A stretch of 10,148 nucleotides of DNA from Methylococcaceae bacterium UBA659 (GCA_002299495.1 DBNZ01000043.1:3555-13702), one strand, 5' to 3'. Positions 1-6,614 are shown, counted from the first letter of the stretch. The notes: a model not told the origin generated them from the sequence alone. Numbers and translations are program-made.

Positions 1-864
1 CGAGTTTTGGGTCAATTCTTCAAGTTTTGCGGTGGCTAGGCTGCGTACGGTTTCGTCGCTGTCATTAATGGCTTGGTTAAGCAGTGAAACATTATCGGTG
101 ATGCTGTCAACCGCCATTAACCTGACATCGGCATCGCTGTCGTGCAGTGCTTCTTGTAGCATGGGGGTGGCGTCATTGCCGTCAATGTGTGCCAAAGTTG
201 AAACGGCTTGCGCCCTGACGCTGGCATTTTGATCGGCTAATGCCGCCTCTAATGCGGCTTTTATGGCTGGAGTTTTTTTTAGTCCCTCGGCCAATAACGC
301 GCCTATCGCGGTTGCGCGGTCTTCAGGGTTTTTTGATTGGGCCATCGCTAACAGTTCGTCGGCCCGTTTTTCGGATTCTTGGTTTTGGCCGGTCTGCGTG
401 GTTGCCGATTCGCCGTTTGAAGCCATTGCTGGGGCGCATGCCTTATTTTGGCTGGGCAGTTCCGTTAAGGTTGAACCTATTAGCCAGACTTCGGCGATGT
501 CATGGGTGTTGGCGCTGTTTTCCGAGTAGCGAAAGACTAAATTGGCTTGTTCGGAGATTAGGCATCCTAATAGTTGTTTTAACGTTGAGCCAACGCAAGT
601 GGCGGTCACTAAGGTTTTGGGGAGGACGGAATAATGGATAGGGATGTTTATTTGCCGGGCCAGGCTATCGAGCACTTGCGCTAAGGGGACGTTTCGGGCT
701 TCCAGTTGCAGTTCGCTCCCTGGGTGTGTGGTGACGGTCAGGCGGGTGTTGTTTGCAACCACGTCAAGCGGCTGTGCGGTTGCTACCAGCGTTGTTAATG
801 GCAATGCCATAATGGCGGGCATCGCCGTTTTAAAGAACCGTTGCAGCCTATAATGAACAACCAT
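1..864 (-). CDS. Secreted STN-domain and HEAT-repeat protein, C-terminus cut by window edge
   Basis: An open frame of 288 codons runs from an ATG at 864-862 off the left edge. The start has a good ribosome site, GGAG, six bases upstream (GGAGAAATCATG). Residues 1 to about 30 look like a signal peptide (basic start, then a hydrophobic stretch ending near LVATA). Residues about 52-128 resemble the STN domain found at the N-terminus of secretins and TonB receptors: ARNVPLAQVLDSLARQ, then SVLPKTL and a second helix STLKQLLGCL. A polar linker (about 130-168) follows. From about 170 onward there are HEAT or PBS-lyase-like repeats; the clearest begin DQNASVRAQAVSTL, DSDADVRLMAVDSI and DSDETVRSLATAKL, each with the D-x(4)-VR-x(2)-A spacing. 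Such proteins are usually periplasmic adaptors or scaffolds. I do not recognise a specific family, and the partner is unknown. It lies 106 bases downstream of the haem-motif gene and may share its transcript. Confidence 0.85.
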   Translation of the reverse strand, partial: MVVHYRLQRFFKTAMPAIMALPLTTLVATAQPLDVVANNTRLTVTTHPGSELQLEARNVPLAQVLDSLARQINIPIHYSVLPKTLVTATCVGSTLKQLLGCLISEQANLVFRYSENSANTHDIAEVWLIGSTLTELPSQNKACAPAMASNGESATTQTGQNQESEKRADELLAMAQSKNPEDRATAIGALLAEGLKKTPAIKAALEAALADQNASVRAQAVSTLAHIDGNDATPMLQEALHDSDADVRLMAVDSITDNVSLLNQAINDSDETVRSLATAKLEELTQNS

Positions 865-912
865 GATTTCTCCATAAATGCCTGACAGGTTAGGGCAATC
901 TAGCCACCGTAA

Positions 913-949
913 GCTAAGCATCGGCCTTGGACAATCGCCGATGCTTAGC
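913..949. repeat. Perfect 13-bp inverted repeat between two genes
   Basis: GCTAAGCATCGGC at 913-925 is exactly mirrored by GCCGATGCTTAGC at 937-949, with an 11-base loop. It lies 22 bases past the stop of the CXXCH gene and 49 bases before the start of the STN/HEAT gene. There is no U-run after the stem on either strand, so a classical intrinsic terminator is not supported. A processing or stability hairpin between the two cistrons, or a protein-binding palindrome, fits equally well. Confidence 0.6.
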
Positions 950-970
950 AAGCCTTAGGCAATCATAGCA

Positions 971-1672
971 TTATTGGTTTTGCTTGATAACGGCATTGCT
1001 GGTGTTGGTTTGTACGCCCGCCGCATTTATGCAGGCGAACCTGGCGGTATAGGTTTCTGCGCCAATTTCAGCAGTCGCGCTTTTATTGACCCTCATGTTG
1101 TATATTCCTGACCCGCCTGCCAGTGTCACTGGTCTGCTAAAAATGCGGTCGCCGTCTATGCGGTCTTGGCTTAGCGCTGAAGAGGCCGCTTCTTTTGTCG
1201 CCTGAATGCTGACGATGGGGGTTCTAACAGGCGCATTATCACGGACTGAGACTCTAAGAGAGGAAGTGCCTGTGCCACAAGAGACTTCATAGACATCGGT
1301 TCTTGCCGCACCCGATGCGCGTGCGCCTACCGAACCGTTGACTGTTTTTGGGTTGAGCGTGGCCGCTGCACAAAGAAAGGTTGTAGGATTAATCACTTGT
1401 CCTGAAGGGCAGCCATTGATTAAGTTTTTAAGGCGGCTTAAACCGGACGGATCAAGCAAGTAGGCGGAGAGATAATTCGGTTTTAAATCACTACTGCGCT
1501 CCCTTCCTGCCGAACCGGCATGGCAGGTTTGGCAGTTTGTTATGTTGATGCCTCTAGCCAGTGCCCGTATCTGGATTTGCACGGTTGCCGACGCTTCAGT
1601 GGTGATAAAGTGTGATGCCGCCACCAAGCCTAAGACAGTAAACAGGTGACCGATAGGGGGTGTTTTTTTCAT
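971..1672 (-). CDS. Secreted protein with one c-type haem motif (CXXCH)
   Basis: A 233-residue protein of unrecognised specific family. I chose the ATG at 1672 (MKKTPPIGHLF) because GAGGA lies seven bases upstream. The longer in-frame ATG at 1735 has no ribosome site and would put 21 non-signal-like residues first. Residues 1-29 are a signal peptide (cleavage probably after EASA), so the protein is exported. CQTCH at 47-51 is the covalent haem attachment motif, which implies a periplasmic mono-haem protein matured by the cytochrome c system. Beyond it are Cys88, Cys101, Cys132 and Cys214, enough for two disulfides, and a C-terminal half (about 125-233) that looks like a beta-sandwich domain (VSIQATKEAASS, VTLAGGSGIYNMRVNKSA). 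After the haem motif there is no further His and only one Met (Met194), so the distal ligand is unclear. It lies 110 bases downstream of dsbD on the same strand, and could be a redox partner of that operon (inference). Confidence 0.8.
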   Translation of the reverse strand: MKKTPPIGHLFTVLGLVAASHFITTEASATVQIQIRALARGINITNCQTCHAGSAGRERSSDLKPNYLSAYLLDPSGLSRLKNLINGCPSGQVINPTTFLCAAATLNPKTVNGSVGARASGAARTDVYEVSCGTGTSSLRVSVRDNAPVRTPIVSIQATKEAASSALSQDRIDGDRIFSRPVTLAGGSGIYNMRVNKSATAEIGAETYTARFACINAAGVQTNTSNAVIKQNQ

Positions 1673-1782
1673 GGATAAATCCTCGGTTAAATTAAAAATA
1701 GGGGGCTGCACTGGTTTTTCGTTGTGCTTTTGCATTCTGCAATAAAGCGCAGGGGGATATTTTTCCGACGGTTTTGTGGTGT

Positions 1783-3681
1783 CTAAACCGCGCCTTGATT
1801 TTCAAGCAGGATGGACATCATTTTTTCTGTGGCCTTGTAATCGGTGCCGGACCAAATCAACTGTCCACTAGGCGATAGGATGGCAAAATAGGGCAGGCCA
1901 ATTTTTAGTGGGCGATGATCGGCGTGGGCGCGAAATTTTTCAAATTCAGGTTCGTTGTCCACCAGTTTTACCGCCACTGCATTTTCTCGTAACACATGGT
2001 TTAGTTTTGAGTTACGCGAGACTTCTTCTTTGAAGGCGACGCAGTTGGCGCACCAGCTGGCGTAAAAATCGATAAAAATGGGTTTTCCTGATTGCTGGGC
2101 CACTTTTTGTGCGGCTTCAAAGTTTCTGTGCCATAAAATTCCCGCCTCTTTTTGCACGCTGGCCAGCGCATCTGTAGGATTGCTGGCAACGGTTAGGTTG
2201 TCAGCATGATCCGGTGAAATAAGGGGGGTTTTTGCCAACCCCATCACAACCAGGAAAGTGCCGATGATGAGTGATATGACCCCGCAAAAATGGTGCATCT
2301 TCTGGTTGGGCTGGGCATCACTGGGCAACAGCGACAAGACATTGCAATGCACTACGGCAATCCATACTGCGACTACGCCGAAAGCCAACGCTTGTGTCAC
2401 CGCAGGCTCCACACCCATTACCCCCATGCCTTTGGCAAAATACTGGTAAGCAAAGTACAAAATCATTAAGCCAAACGCATATTTGATTTTGTTCATCCAA
2501 TAACCGGCCTTGGGCAGTTTTTTAAACTTGACCACGCTGATAATGAAAAAAGGCAAACCAACACCCAAGCCAAATCCGCCCATCATGACGCTGCCTTGCG
2601 AAGCGATGCTTAATTTGCCCAAAAAAGTCAACTGCCCGCCCATGGCGACCAACTCGTCGGCTTTATCGGCGATGTTGTCGGCCACTTGCAGCAATAATGC
2701 GAAGACAATAGGCCCTACACAAGGTGAAATGACCAGACCCGCCACAGTGCCCATCATCCAGGTGCCGCCTAGCCCTTTAACGCGTGCGGATTGTTGGTCC
2801 AAGCTATGCACTTCATTCTGCATGAAAGCCAATTCGTAAAAACCTAACAACGCAATGGCAAAAAAAGCAAAAAACAAGGCGAAGCCAATATTGACCCAAG
2901 CCGATTGCATAAAGGTGTTAAACGCCCCGCCAGTCATACCCGCTATTAAACCTAAGATCATGTAAGTGCCAATAATGCCGATGACATAGGCGAAGGCGTG
3001 CAGTTTTTCTTTTTTGGCAATGCCGTTGGCGCGGTTGATAATAAACATCGATGTGATTGGTAACATCGGGTAAACGCACGGTGTTGCCACTGACAAAATG
3101 CCTGCCAAAAACATCAGCCCGAACATCAGGAAGAGATTGTCTTGGTTATCTTTAAATAAGGACAATAACCGGTCTGTGATGCTCATGGATGCGTCAGTGC
3201 CCGCCTCTGTTTTTGCGGTGGCGGTCGGCAAGACTAAGTTGACTGGCGCGGTTTGCGGGCGAAAACACACATGTGTCAGGTCATGGCACAACTGGTAGCT
3301 GACCGTCAACGTGGCCGTCTGGCTAGCGGGCGGCTTATCCCCTAATGGCGCAAGCGAGAACGTAAAATCGCCTTGATCGCGCAATACGGTGGCTTTAACT
3401 TTGTCATCGTACACACCGGCGGGCTTTTGTAGCCGGGTGATTTTTAACCCGGCTATCGACAATTCGGCTTTAGAATCGATGGCGATAGGAATGTAGATGT
3501 TTTCTTTCCCCGTATCCAGATAGGCGTGGTGATCTGGGGGCACGCTCAACGTAAGCTTATACTCGGCTGGCCACTGGCCAGAATTTAACGCGGTGATGGT
3601 TAGCCCTACTTTAGGGATTTCGGCGTAGGCGATGCCCATCGTCAGTAAGCAGAGCACGGTAATAAACGTAAATTTTTTCAT
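1783..3681 (-). CDS. dsbD: Thiol:disulfide interchange protein DsbD (cytochrome c biogenesis, reducing electrons to the periplasm)
   Basis: A full-length, 632-residue, three-part DsbD of the inner membrane. It takes electrons from cytoplasmic thioredoxin and passes them to periplasmic thiol proteins. A signal peptide (1-20, ending IAYA) leads into the periplasmic N-terminal domain, whose exchange pair is Cys132 and Cys139 (YQLCHDLTHVCF; one residue wider than the CX5C of the E. coli protein). The membrane core, about eight segments from 181 to 480, has its two conserved cysteines at Cys202 (ATPCVYPM) and Cys321 (ISPCVGPI). The C-terminal thioredoxin domain has WCANC (Cys544, Cys547) and a likely cis-proline at Pro597. 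The ATG at 3681 is preceded by AGGAGGGG seven bases upstream, inside the end of apbE. Its ATGA overlaps the apbE stop by four bases, indicating translational coupling. A TTG seven codons earlier is less likely. As the last gene of the five-gene block it probably supplies reductant to the TlpA-like protein and other Cys partners there (inference). Confidence 0.95.
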   Translation of the reverse strand: MKKFTFITVLCLLTMGIAYAEIPKVGLTITALNSGQWPAEYKLTLSVPPDHHAYLDTGKENIYIPIAIDSKAELSIAGLKITRLQKPAGVYDDKVKATVLRDQGDFTFSLAPLGDKPPASQTATLTVSYQLCHDLTHVCFRPQTAPVNLVLPTATAKTEAGTDASMSITDRLLSLFKDNQDNLFLMFGLMFLAGILSVATPCVYPMLPITSMFIINRANGIAKKEKLHAFAYVIGIIGTYMILGLIAGMTGGAFNTFMQSAWVNIGFALFFAFFAIALLGFYELAFMQNEVHSLDQQSARVKGLGGTWMMGTVAGLVISPCVGPIVFALLLQVADNIADKADELVAMGGQLTFLGKLSIASQGSVMMGGFGLGVGLPFFIISVVKFKKLPKAGYWMNKIKYAFGLMILYFAYQYFAKGMGVMGVEPAVTQALAFGVVAVWIAVVHCNVLSLLPSDAQPNQKMHHFCGVISLIIGTFLVVMGLAKTPLISPDHADNLTVASNPTDALASVQKEAGILWHRNFEAAQKVAQQSGKPIFIDFYASWCANCVAFKEEVSRNSKLNHVLRENAVAVKLVDNEPEFEKFRAHADHRPLKIGLPYFAILSPSGQLIWSGTDYKATEKMMSILLENQGAV

Positions 3682-4583
3682 TTCTTTACCCCTCCTAAAC
3701 AATTAAAAATCTGCCCGTCACTTAAGCAGCATAAAAAAGCAACGCCGCATTTTCGTAACCAAGGCCATCCTTTGTTCGCCTTAAGCATGGCGATTGTCGC
3801 CACACTGCCAGCGACCACGCAATGTTCGGCAATCACGCTGACGGCCTGCAATCCTGTGACAGGCCAGCCAGTTTTAGGATGCAACAGATGGCTGTAGCGC
3901 ACCCCGTCAATCAACTGAAAGCGTTCATAATCACCACTGCTTGCCAAGGCGCCGGAAGCCAGTTTAAATTGCGCGATGGCTTTATCCGGTTGCCTAGGGT
4001 CACGGATGGCAATGGGCCAGCCCTGGTTGTCTGGCATGGGACCTATCACCCTAATGTCGCCGCCCAACTCCACAATGCCGTTGCGTATGCCGTGCTGGTG
4101 GAATAGGCTGGCCACCGCGTCGGCGGCATATTCTTTGACGATGCCGCCAAAATCCAGCTGCATACCGGTGTGTGGCAGGTAAATGCCGTGGGCATCCCAG
4201 CGCACTTTTTTCCAGCCGATTAACGGCAAAACAGCGTCTATCTCGGCTTTGGCGGGTAACGTGGTTTTTTTAACATCCCAGACTTGCCGCAACACCCCAG
4301 AGGTGACATCGAACAAGTGCTGGCTTTCCTGATAACACCTGTCTGCATAGTGCAACAAGGCGACGGTTTCCGTATCTATTGGCGTTTTCATGCCTGAACC
4401 TGCCCGCCGGTTTATTGCGCTGATTAAACTGTCGTTCCGATAGCGTGAGTAGCGCTGCTCCAATTCCCCAATACGCTTTAAAACCAACTGATAAATGGCT
4501 TCCGCCTTAGCGCTTGAGTCCGTGCAAAACTGTAGCGAACACGGTGAACCCATCGCCTTAAAAGCAAAATTAAACACCTCCAT
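3678..4583 (-). CDS. apbE: ApbE-family FAD:protein FMN transferase
   Basis: A 301-residue protein of normal ApbE length. The family uses FAD and Mg2+ to attach FMN by a phosphoester bond to a Ser or Thr of target proteins. Recognisable blocks, in order: AMGSPCSLQF (10-19), RYRNDSLISAIN (48-58), LFDVTSGVL (90-98), QLDFGGIVKEYAAD (142-155), GIVELGGDIRVIG (169-181), SSGDYERF (215-222), and YSHLLHPKTGWPV (230-242). Two positions are unusual. The late metal-site motif, commonly A-D-x-x-[AS]-T, reads AGSVAT (258-263) with Gly259 in place of Asp. The DPRTG-like motif reads HPKTG. There is no signal peptide, and an in-frame TAA at 4598-4596, five codons upstream, excludes a longer start. The start overlaps the DUF3570 stop by one base (TAATG), so it is probably translated by re-initiation, and its own stop overlaps the dsbD start. 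Likely substrates are its operon partners (inference). The C-terminal region is Cys-rich (274-296), and I cannot assign a role to that. Confidence 0.93.
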   Translation of the reverse strand: MEVFNFAFKAMGSPCSLQFCTDSSAKAEAIYQLVLKRIGELEQRYSRYRNDSLISAINRRAGSGMKTPIDTETVALLHYADRCYQESQHLFDVTSGVLRQVWDVKKTTLPAKAEIDAVLPLIGWKKVRWDAHGIYLPHTGMQLDFGGIVKEYAADAVASLFHQHGIRNGIVELGGDIRVIGPMPDNQGWPIAIRDPRQPDKAIAQFKLASGALASSGDYERFQLIDGVRYSHLLHPKTGWPVTGLQAVSVIAEHCVVAGSVATIAMLKANKGWPWLRKCGVAFLCCLSDGQIFNCLGGVKK

Positions 4584-5860
4584 TAAAATCTCGAATTAAA
4601 CGATGCCGTGACCAAGTAATAATTAAAATTGGCAAAATCTGTGGCACTACTCTCGCCTAATTGATAACCGGCCCGGCGGTTATAATATTCAATGCCGGCC
4701 TGGAACTGTAAGTGCTTGATTGATTTTATGCCGGTAATTACTTTGCTCAATCTGATACCGCCGGAAATGGCGCCAAACCCTGCCAGCCGATAATCACTGG
4801 AATAAACCGAATAATCCGCTAGCCGCCTAAAATCATCAGACAGTTTTCCGCTAAAAGTAGGCTGATAAAAATCCGCGCTATTTTGCGAATAATATCTAAT
4901 GCGGGGAATTATCTGCCAGTCATAAGCGATGGGTTGATGCCAACCGGTTTCAAACGTATGGGAATTGATTCCCCAATTATCCATCGTAAACCGGTAATTC
5001 AAATGCAGCGCCGCATTATTCAGTTGTCCAAAATGACGGATATATTGGTTAAGCCATGCCCATTGAAATTTTTCCCCCGGCCGGACTTCTTCAATCGGCA
5101 AATTAAACGAGAAATCCGGCATAACGACTGTAACGCCCACCCATTTATAAGGGTCGGTCAGATACCCTGAGCTATGACTAAACGTCTGGTTGCTTTGCAA
5201 TAAAGAGTCCTTGTCGATGACTTGCGTCACGCCCAGCAAGTAATTTTGGCTGGTTTTGCTCTCATGGATACGCCCACCGTCGGCCGTGGTGTGCGCCCAC
5301 GGCGAAACGGACGGGAATATTTCATCAAACGCTACGGATGCGCCCAGATTGAACGTAGTCAGCTTTTTTTTGTTTAAATACAAGCTTAGATTGCTGCCGA
5401 AATACCTTGATAAATAATCATTTTCTGCGGAAACACCACCGCTTACATTGACCGAACCGGCATCGAAAAAATAAGTCAATCCAGGCGTTACCGACACACG
5501 TTGTTCGCAGATTGATTCCCCACAAGGACTGTTCGGCGACGGTCCGCTGAGCACTTGTTCGACATTGCCATTGACTTTTTGGTTATAAACCGGTGAGGCA
5601 CCCGATATGACATCCCCCACCACATTGACATTAAACGTAAACGCCTTGCCTATCGGTGCGGATAGCGCCGCTTCAAAAATATCCACATCAATGCGCTGAT
5701 CGCTTTCCGAATAATGGCCGTACTGGAAATCAGCGTTGTAGGTTTCTTCTACCCGTCCGGCCGTAGCGGTTTGCATAATGCCAGGCAAGGCCAGCGCCGC
5801 ACAGGCTAGGCGGGCAAGCGTGTTGTTGTTTTTACGGCGTTTCACAGGGATTACCATCAT
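4583..5860 (-). CDS. DUF3570 outer-membrane beta-barrel protein with an ApbE-type FMN-attachment motif
   Basis: A 425-residue protein with an N-terminal signal sequence (about 1-35; basic KRRK then a hydrophobic stretch). The rest is built of alternating beta-strand segments and ends in the aromatic C-terminal Phe (SFNSRF) expected of outer-membrane barrels. DUF3570 hallmarks are visible: QRIDVDIFEAALSAPIG (55-71), GDVISGASP (82-90), SGYLTDPYKW (231-240), LHLNYRFTMDNWGINSHTFE (285-304), and PRIRYYSQNSADFYQP (319-334). The family function is unknown. D83-V-I-S86-G-A-S89 exactly matches the Dxx[ST]GA[ST] pattern flavinylated by ApbE, whose gene follows directly. Apart from one Cys in the signal peptide, only Cys113 and Cys118 occur; the CGESIC segment probably lies in a loop and could form a disulfide. 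The start has two consecutive ATGs (5860 and 5857) and a poor ribosome site, so the exact start is uncertain and coupling to the upstream gene, 22 bases away, is likely. Confidence 0.9.
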   Translation of the reverse strand: MMVIPVKRRKNNNTLARLACAALALPGIMQTATAGRVEETYNADFQYGHYSESDQRIDVDIFEAALSAPIGKAFTFNVNVVGDVISGASPVYNQKVNGNVEQVLSGPSPNSPCGESICEQRVSVTPGLTYFFDAGSVNVSGGVSAENDYLSRYFGSNLSLYLNKKKLTTFNLGASVAFDEIFPSVSPWAHTTADGGRIHESKTSQNYLLGVTQVIDKDSLLQSNQTFSHSSGYLTDPYKWVGVTVVMPDFSFNLPIEEVRPGEKFQWAWLNQYIRHFGQLNNAALHLNYRFTMDNWGINSHTFETGWHQPIAYDWQIIPRIRYYSQNSADFYQPTFSGKLSDDFRRLADYSVYSSDYRLAGFGAISGGIRLSKVITGIKSIKHLQFQAGIEYYNRRAGYQLGESSATDFANFNYYLVTASFNSRF

Positions 5861-5882
5861 TATTGGTTACTGGAAATTAACA

Positions 5883-6104
5883 TCAGTTACAGCCACAACC
5901 GCCGCCGCCGCCACCAGAACCACCGGTTCCCGCTTCTTTGCTAAAGCCTACATGTTGGCGCAAACCAAACTCCAACGCATCAGGGGGCAACGCCATTTGT
6001 GGCAATGCCAGATTGCCCCGTTGCCTAGGCAAAACCTCGGTACAGGCAACACCGCCCACCATGACGCCCATCACCATTAACACCTTAAAAATTTTCATGG
6101 CCAT
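5883..6104 (-). CDS. DUF4266 small glycine-rich probable lipoprotein ending in CGCN
   Basis: A 73-residue protein. The N-terminal hydrophobic stretch (5-20) ends in GGVAC with Cys21, which suggests a lipoprotein, although Gly rather than Leu at the -3 position makes the lipobox weak. The body matches the DUF4266 pattern as I know it: RGNLALPQM (29-37), PPDALE (40-45), HVGFSKEA (51-58), then a glycine run and the terminal CGCN (Cys70, Cys72). Family function is unknown. E57-A-G-T60-G-G-S63 is one conservative change from the ApbE target pattern at each of two positions (Glu for Asp, Gly for Ala). The ATG at 6104 is preferred because GGAG lies nine bases before it; the ATG two codons later is possible. 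It starts three bases after the tlpA-like stop and is followed 22 bases later by the DUF3570 gene. Members of these two families commonly occur next to each other, which supports a joint role in the envelope. Confidence 0.88.
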   Translation of the reverse strand: MAMKIFKVLMVMGVMVGGVACTEVLPRQRGNLALPQMALPPDALEFGLRQHVGFSKEAGTGGSGGGGGGCGCN

Positions 6105-6107
6105 CGG

Positions 6108-6614
6108 CTATTTCTCCGCTAGCAAAGCGGTGATTTTTTGTTCAATGTCAGTAATATCATCGCTGGTAAATCCCGAATGAATTACTCGCACGACACCTTG
6201 TTTGTCGATGATGAATGACGTGGGCATTGATTCAACAACATAGTTATCCGCCCATTCACCGCTGCTATTGTGCAAAACGGTAAAACCCACAGGGATTTCC
6301 TTTAGAAATTTTTCGGCATTGGTTTTGTCTTCGTCAAGGTTGATTGCAACCACTTCAAAATCTTGGCTTTTAAGCTTCCCGTGCAATTCATTTAACAACG
6401 GGAAAGACGTTCTGCACGGGGCGCACCACGAGGCCCAAAAATCCAGATAAACAACCTTTCCTTTGAACGATTGTAAATTGACCGGTTGGTTTTGCATTAA
6501 AGAAGGCAACGTAAATTGCGGGGCGGCTTGGCCTACATCCACCGCATTAGCCTTAACGCTAAAAAAAGCGCCTACTAAAAAGGCCGCGGCGGGTAAGAAA
6601 ATATTTTTTTGCAT
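6108..6614 (-). CDS. TlpA/ResA-like periplasmic thioredoxin-fold oxidoreductase
   Basis: A 168-residue exported thioredoxin. The ATG at 6614 is chosen because a clear signal peptide follows (1-24, cleavage after KANA) and AGAGG lies upstream; an earlier in-frame start would bury the signal peptide. The thioredoxin fold of the AhpC-TSA/TlpA type is seen from GQAAPQFTLPSL (28-39) through VVYLDFWASWCAPC (54-67), EVVAINLDED (87-96) and the cis-proline segment ESMPTSFIID (128-137, Pro131). The active-site pair is Cys64 and Cys67 (WCAPC). TlpA-like proteins reduce periplasmic disulfides or prepare Cys residues for haem or copper, and are usually kept reduced by DsbD or CcdA. DsbD is encoded at the end of the same block, so the pair probably acts as a relay. 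The next gene, with the CGC tail, is an obvious candidate client (inference). It is the first gene of the block, with a 343-base spacer upstream that may hold the operon promoter, though I see no convincing -35/-10 pair. Confidence 0.93.
   Translation of the reverse strand: MQKNIFLPAAAFLVGAFFSVKANAVDVGQAAPQFTLPSLMQNQPVNLQSFKGKVVYLDFWASWCAPCRTSFPLLNELHGKLKSQDFEVVAINLDEDKTNAEKFLKEIPVGFTVLHNSSGEWADNYVVESMPTSFIIDKQGVVRVIHSGFTSDDITDIEQKITALLAEK

Noticed and set aside
240..641. Plus-strand frame of 133 codons and its neighbours in 1-864
   Set aside because: Antisense to a minus-strand frame that has a ribosome site, signal peptide, STN-like domain and HEAT-type repeats; the plus-strand translations look like shadows.
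913..949. Hairpin at 913-949 as a classical intrinsic terminator
   Set aside because: The stem is perfect but no T-run follows on either strand, so I list it only as an inverted repeat.
1673..1735. Longer N-terminus for the CXXCH protein from the ATG at 1735
   Set aside because: No ribosome site there, and the signal peptide starts cleanly at 1672 behind GAGGA.
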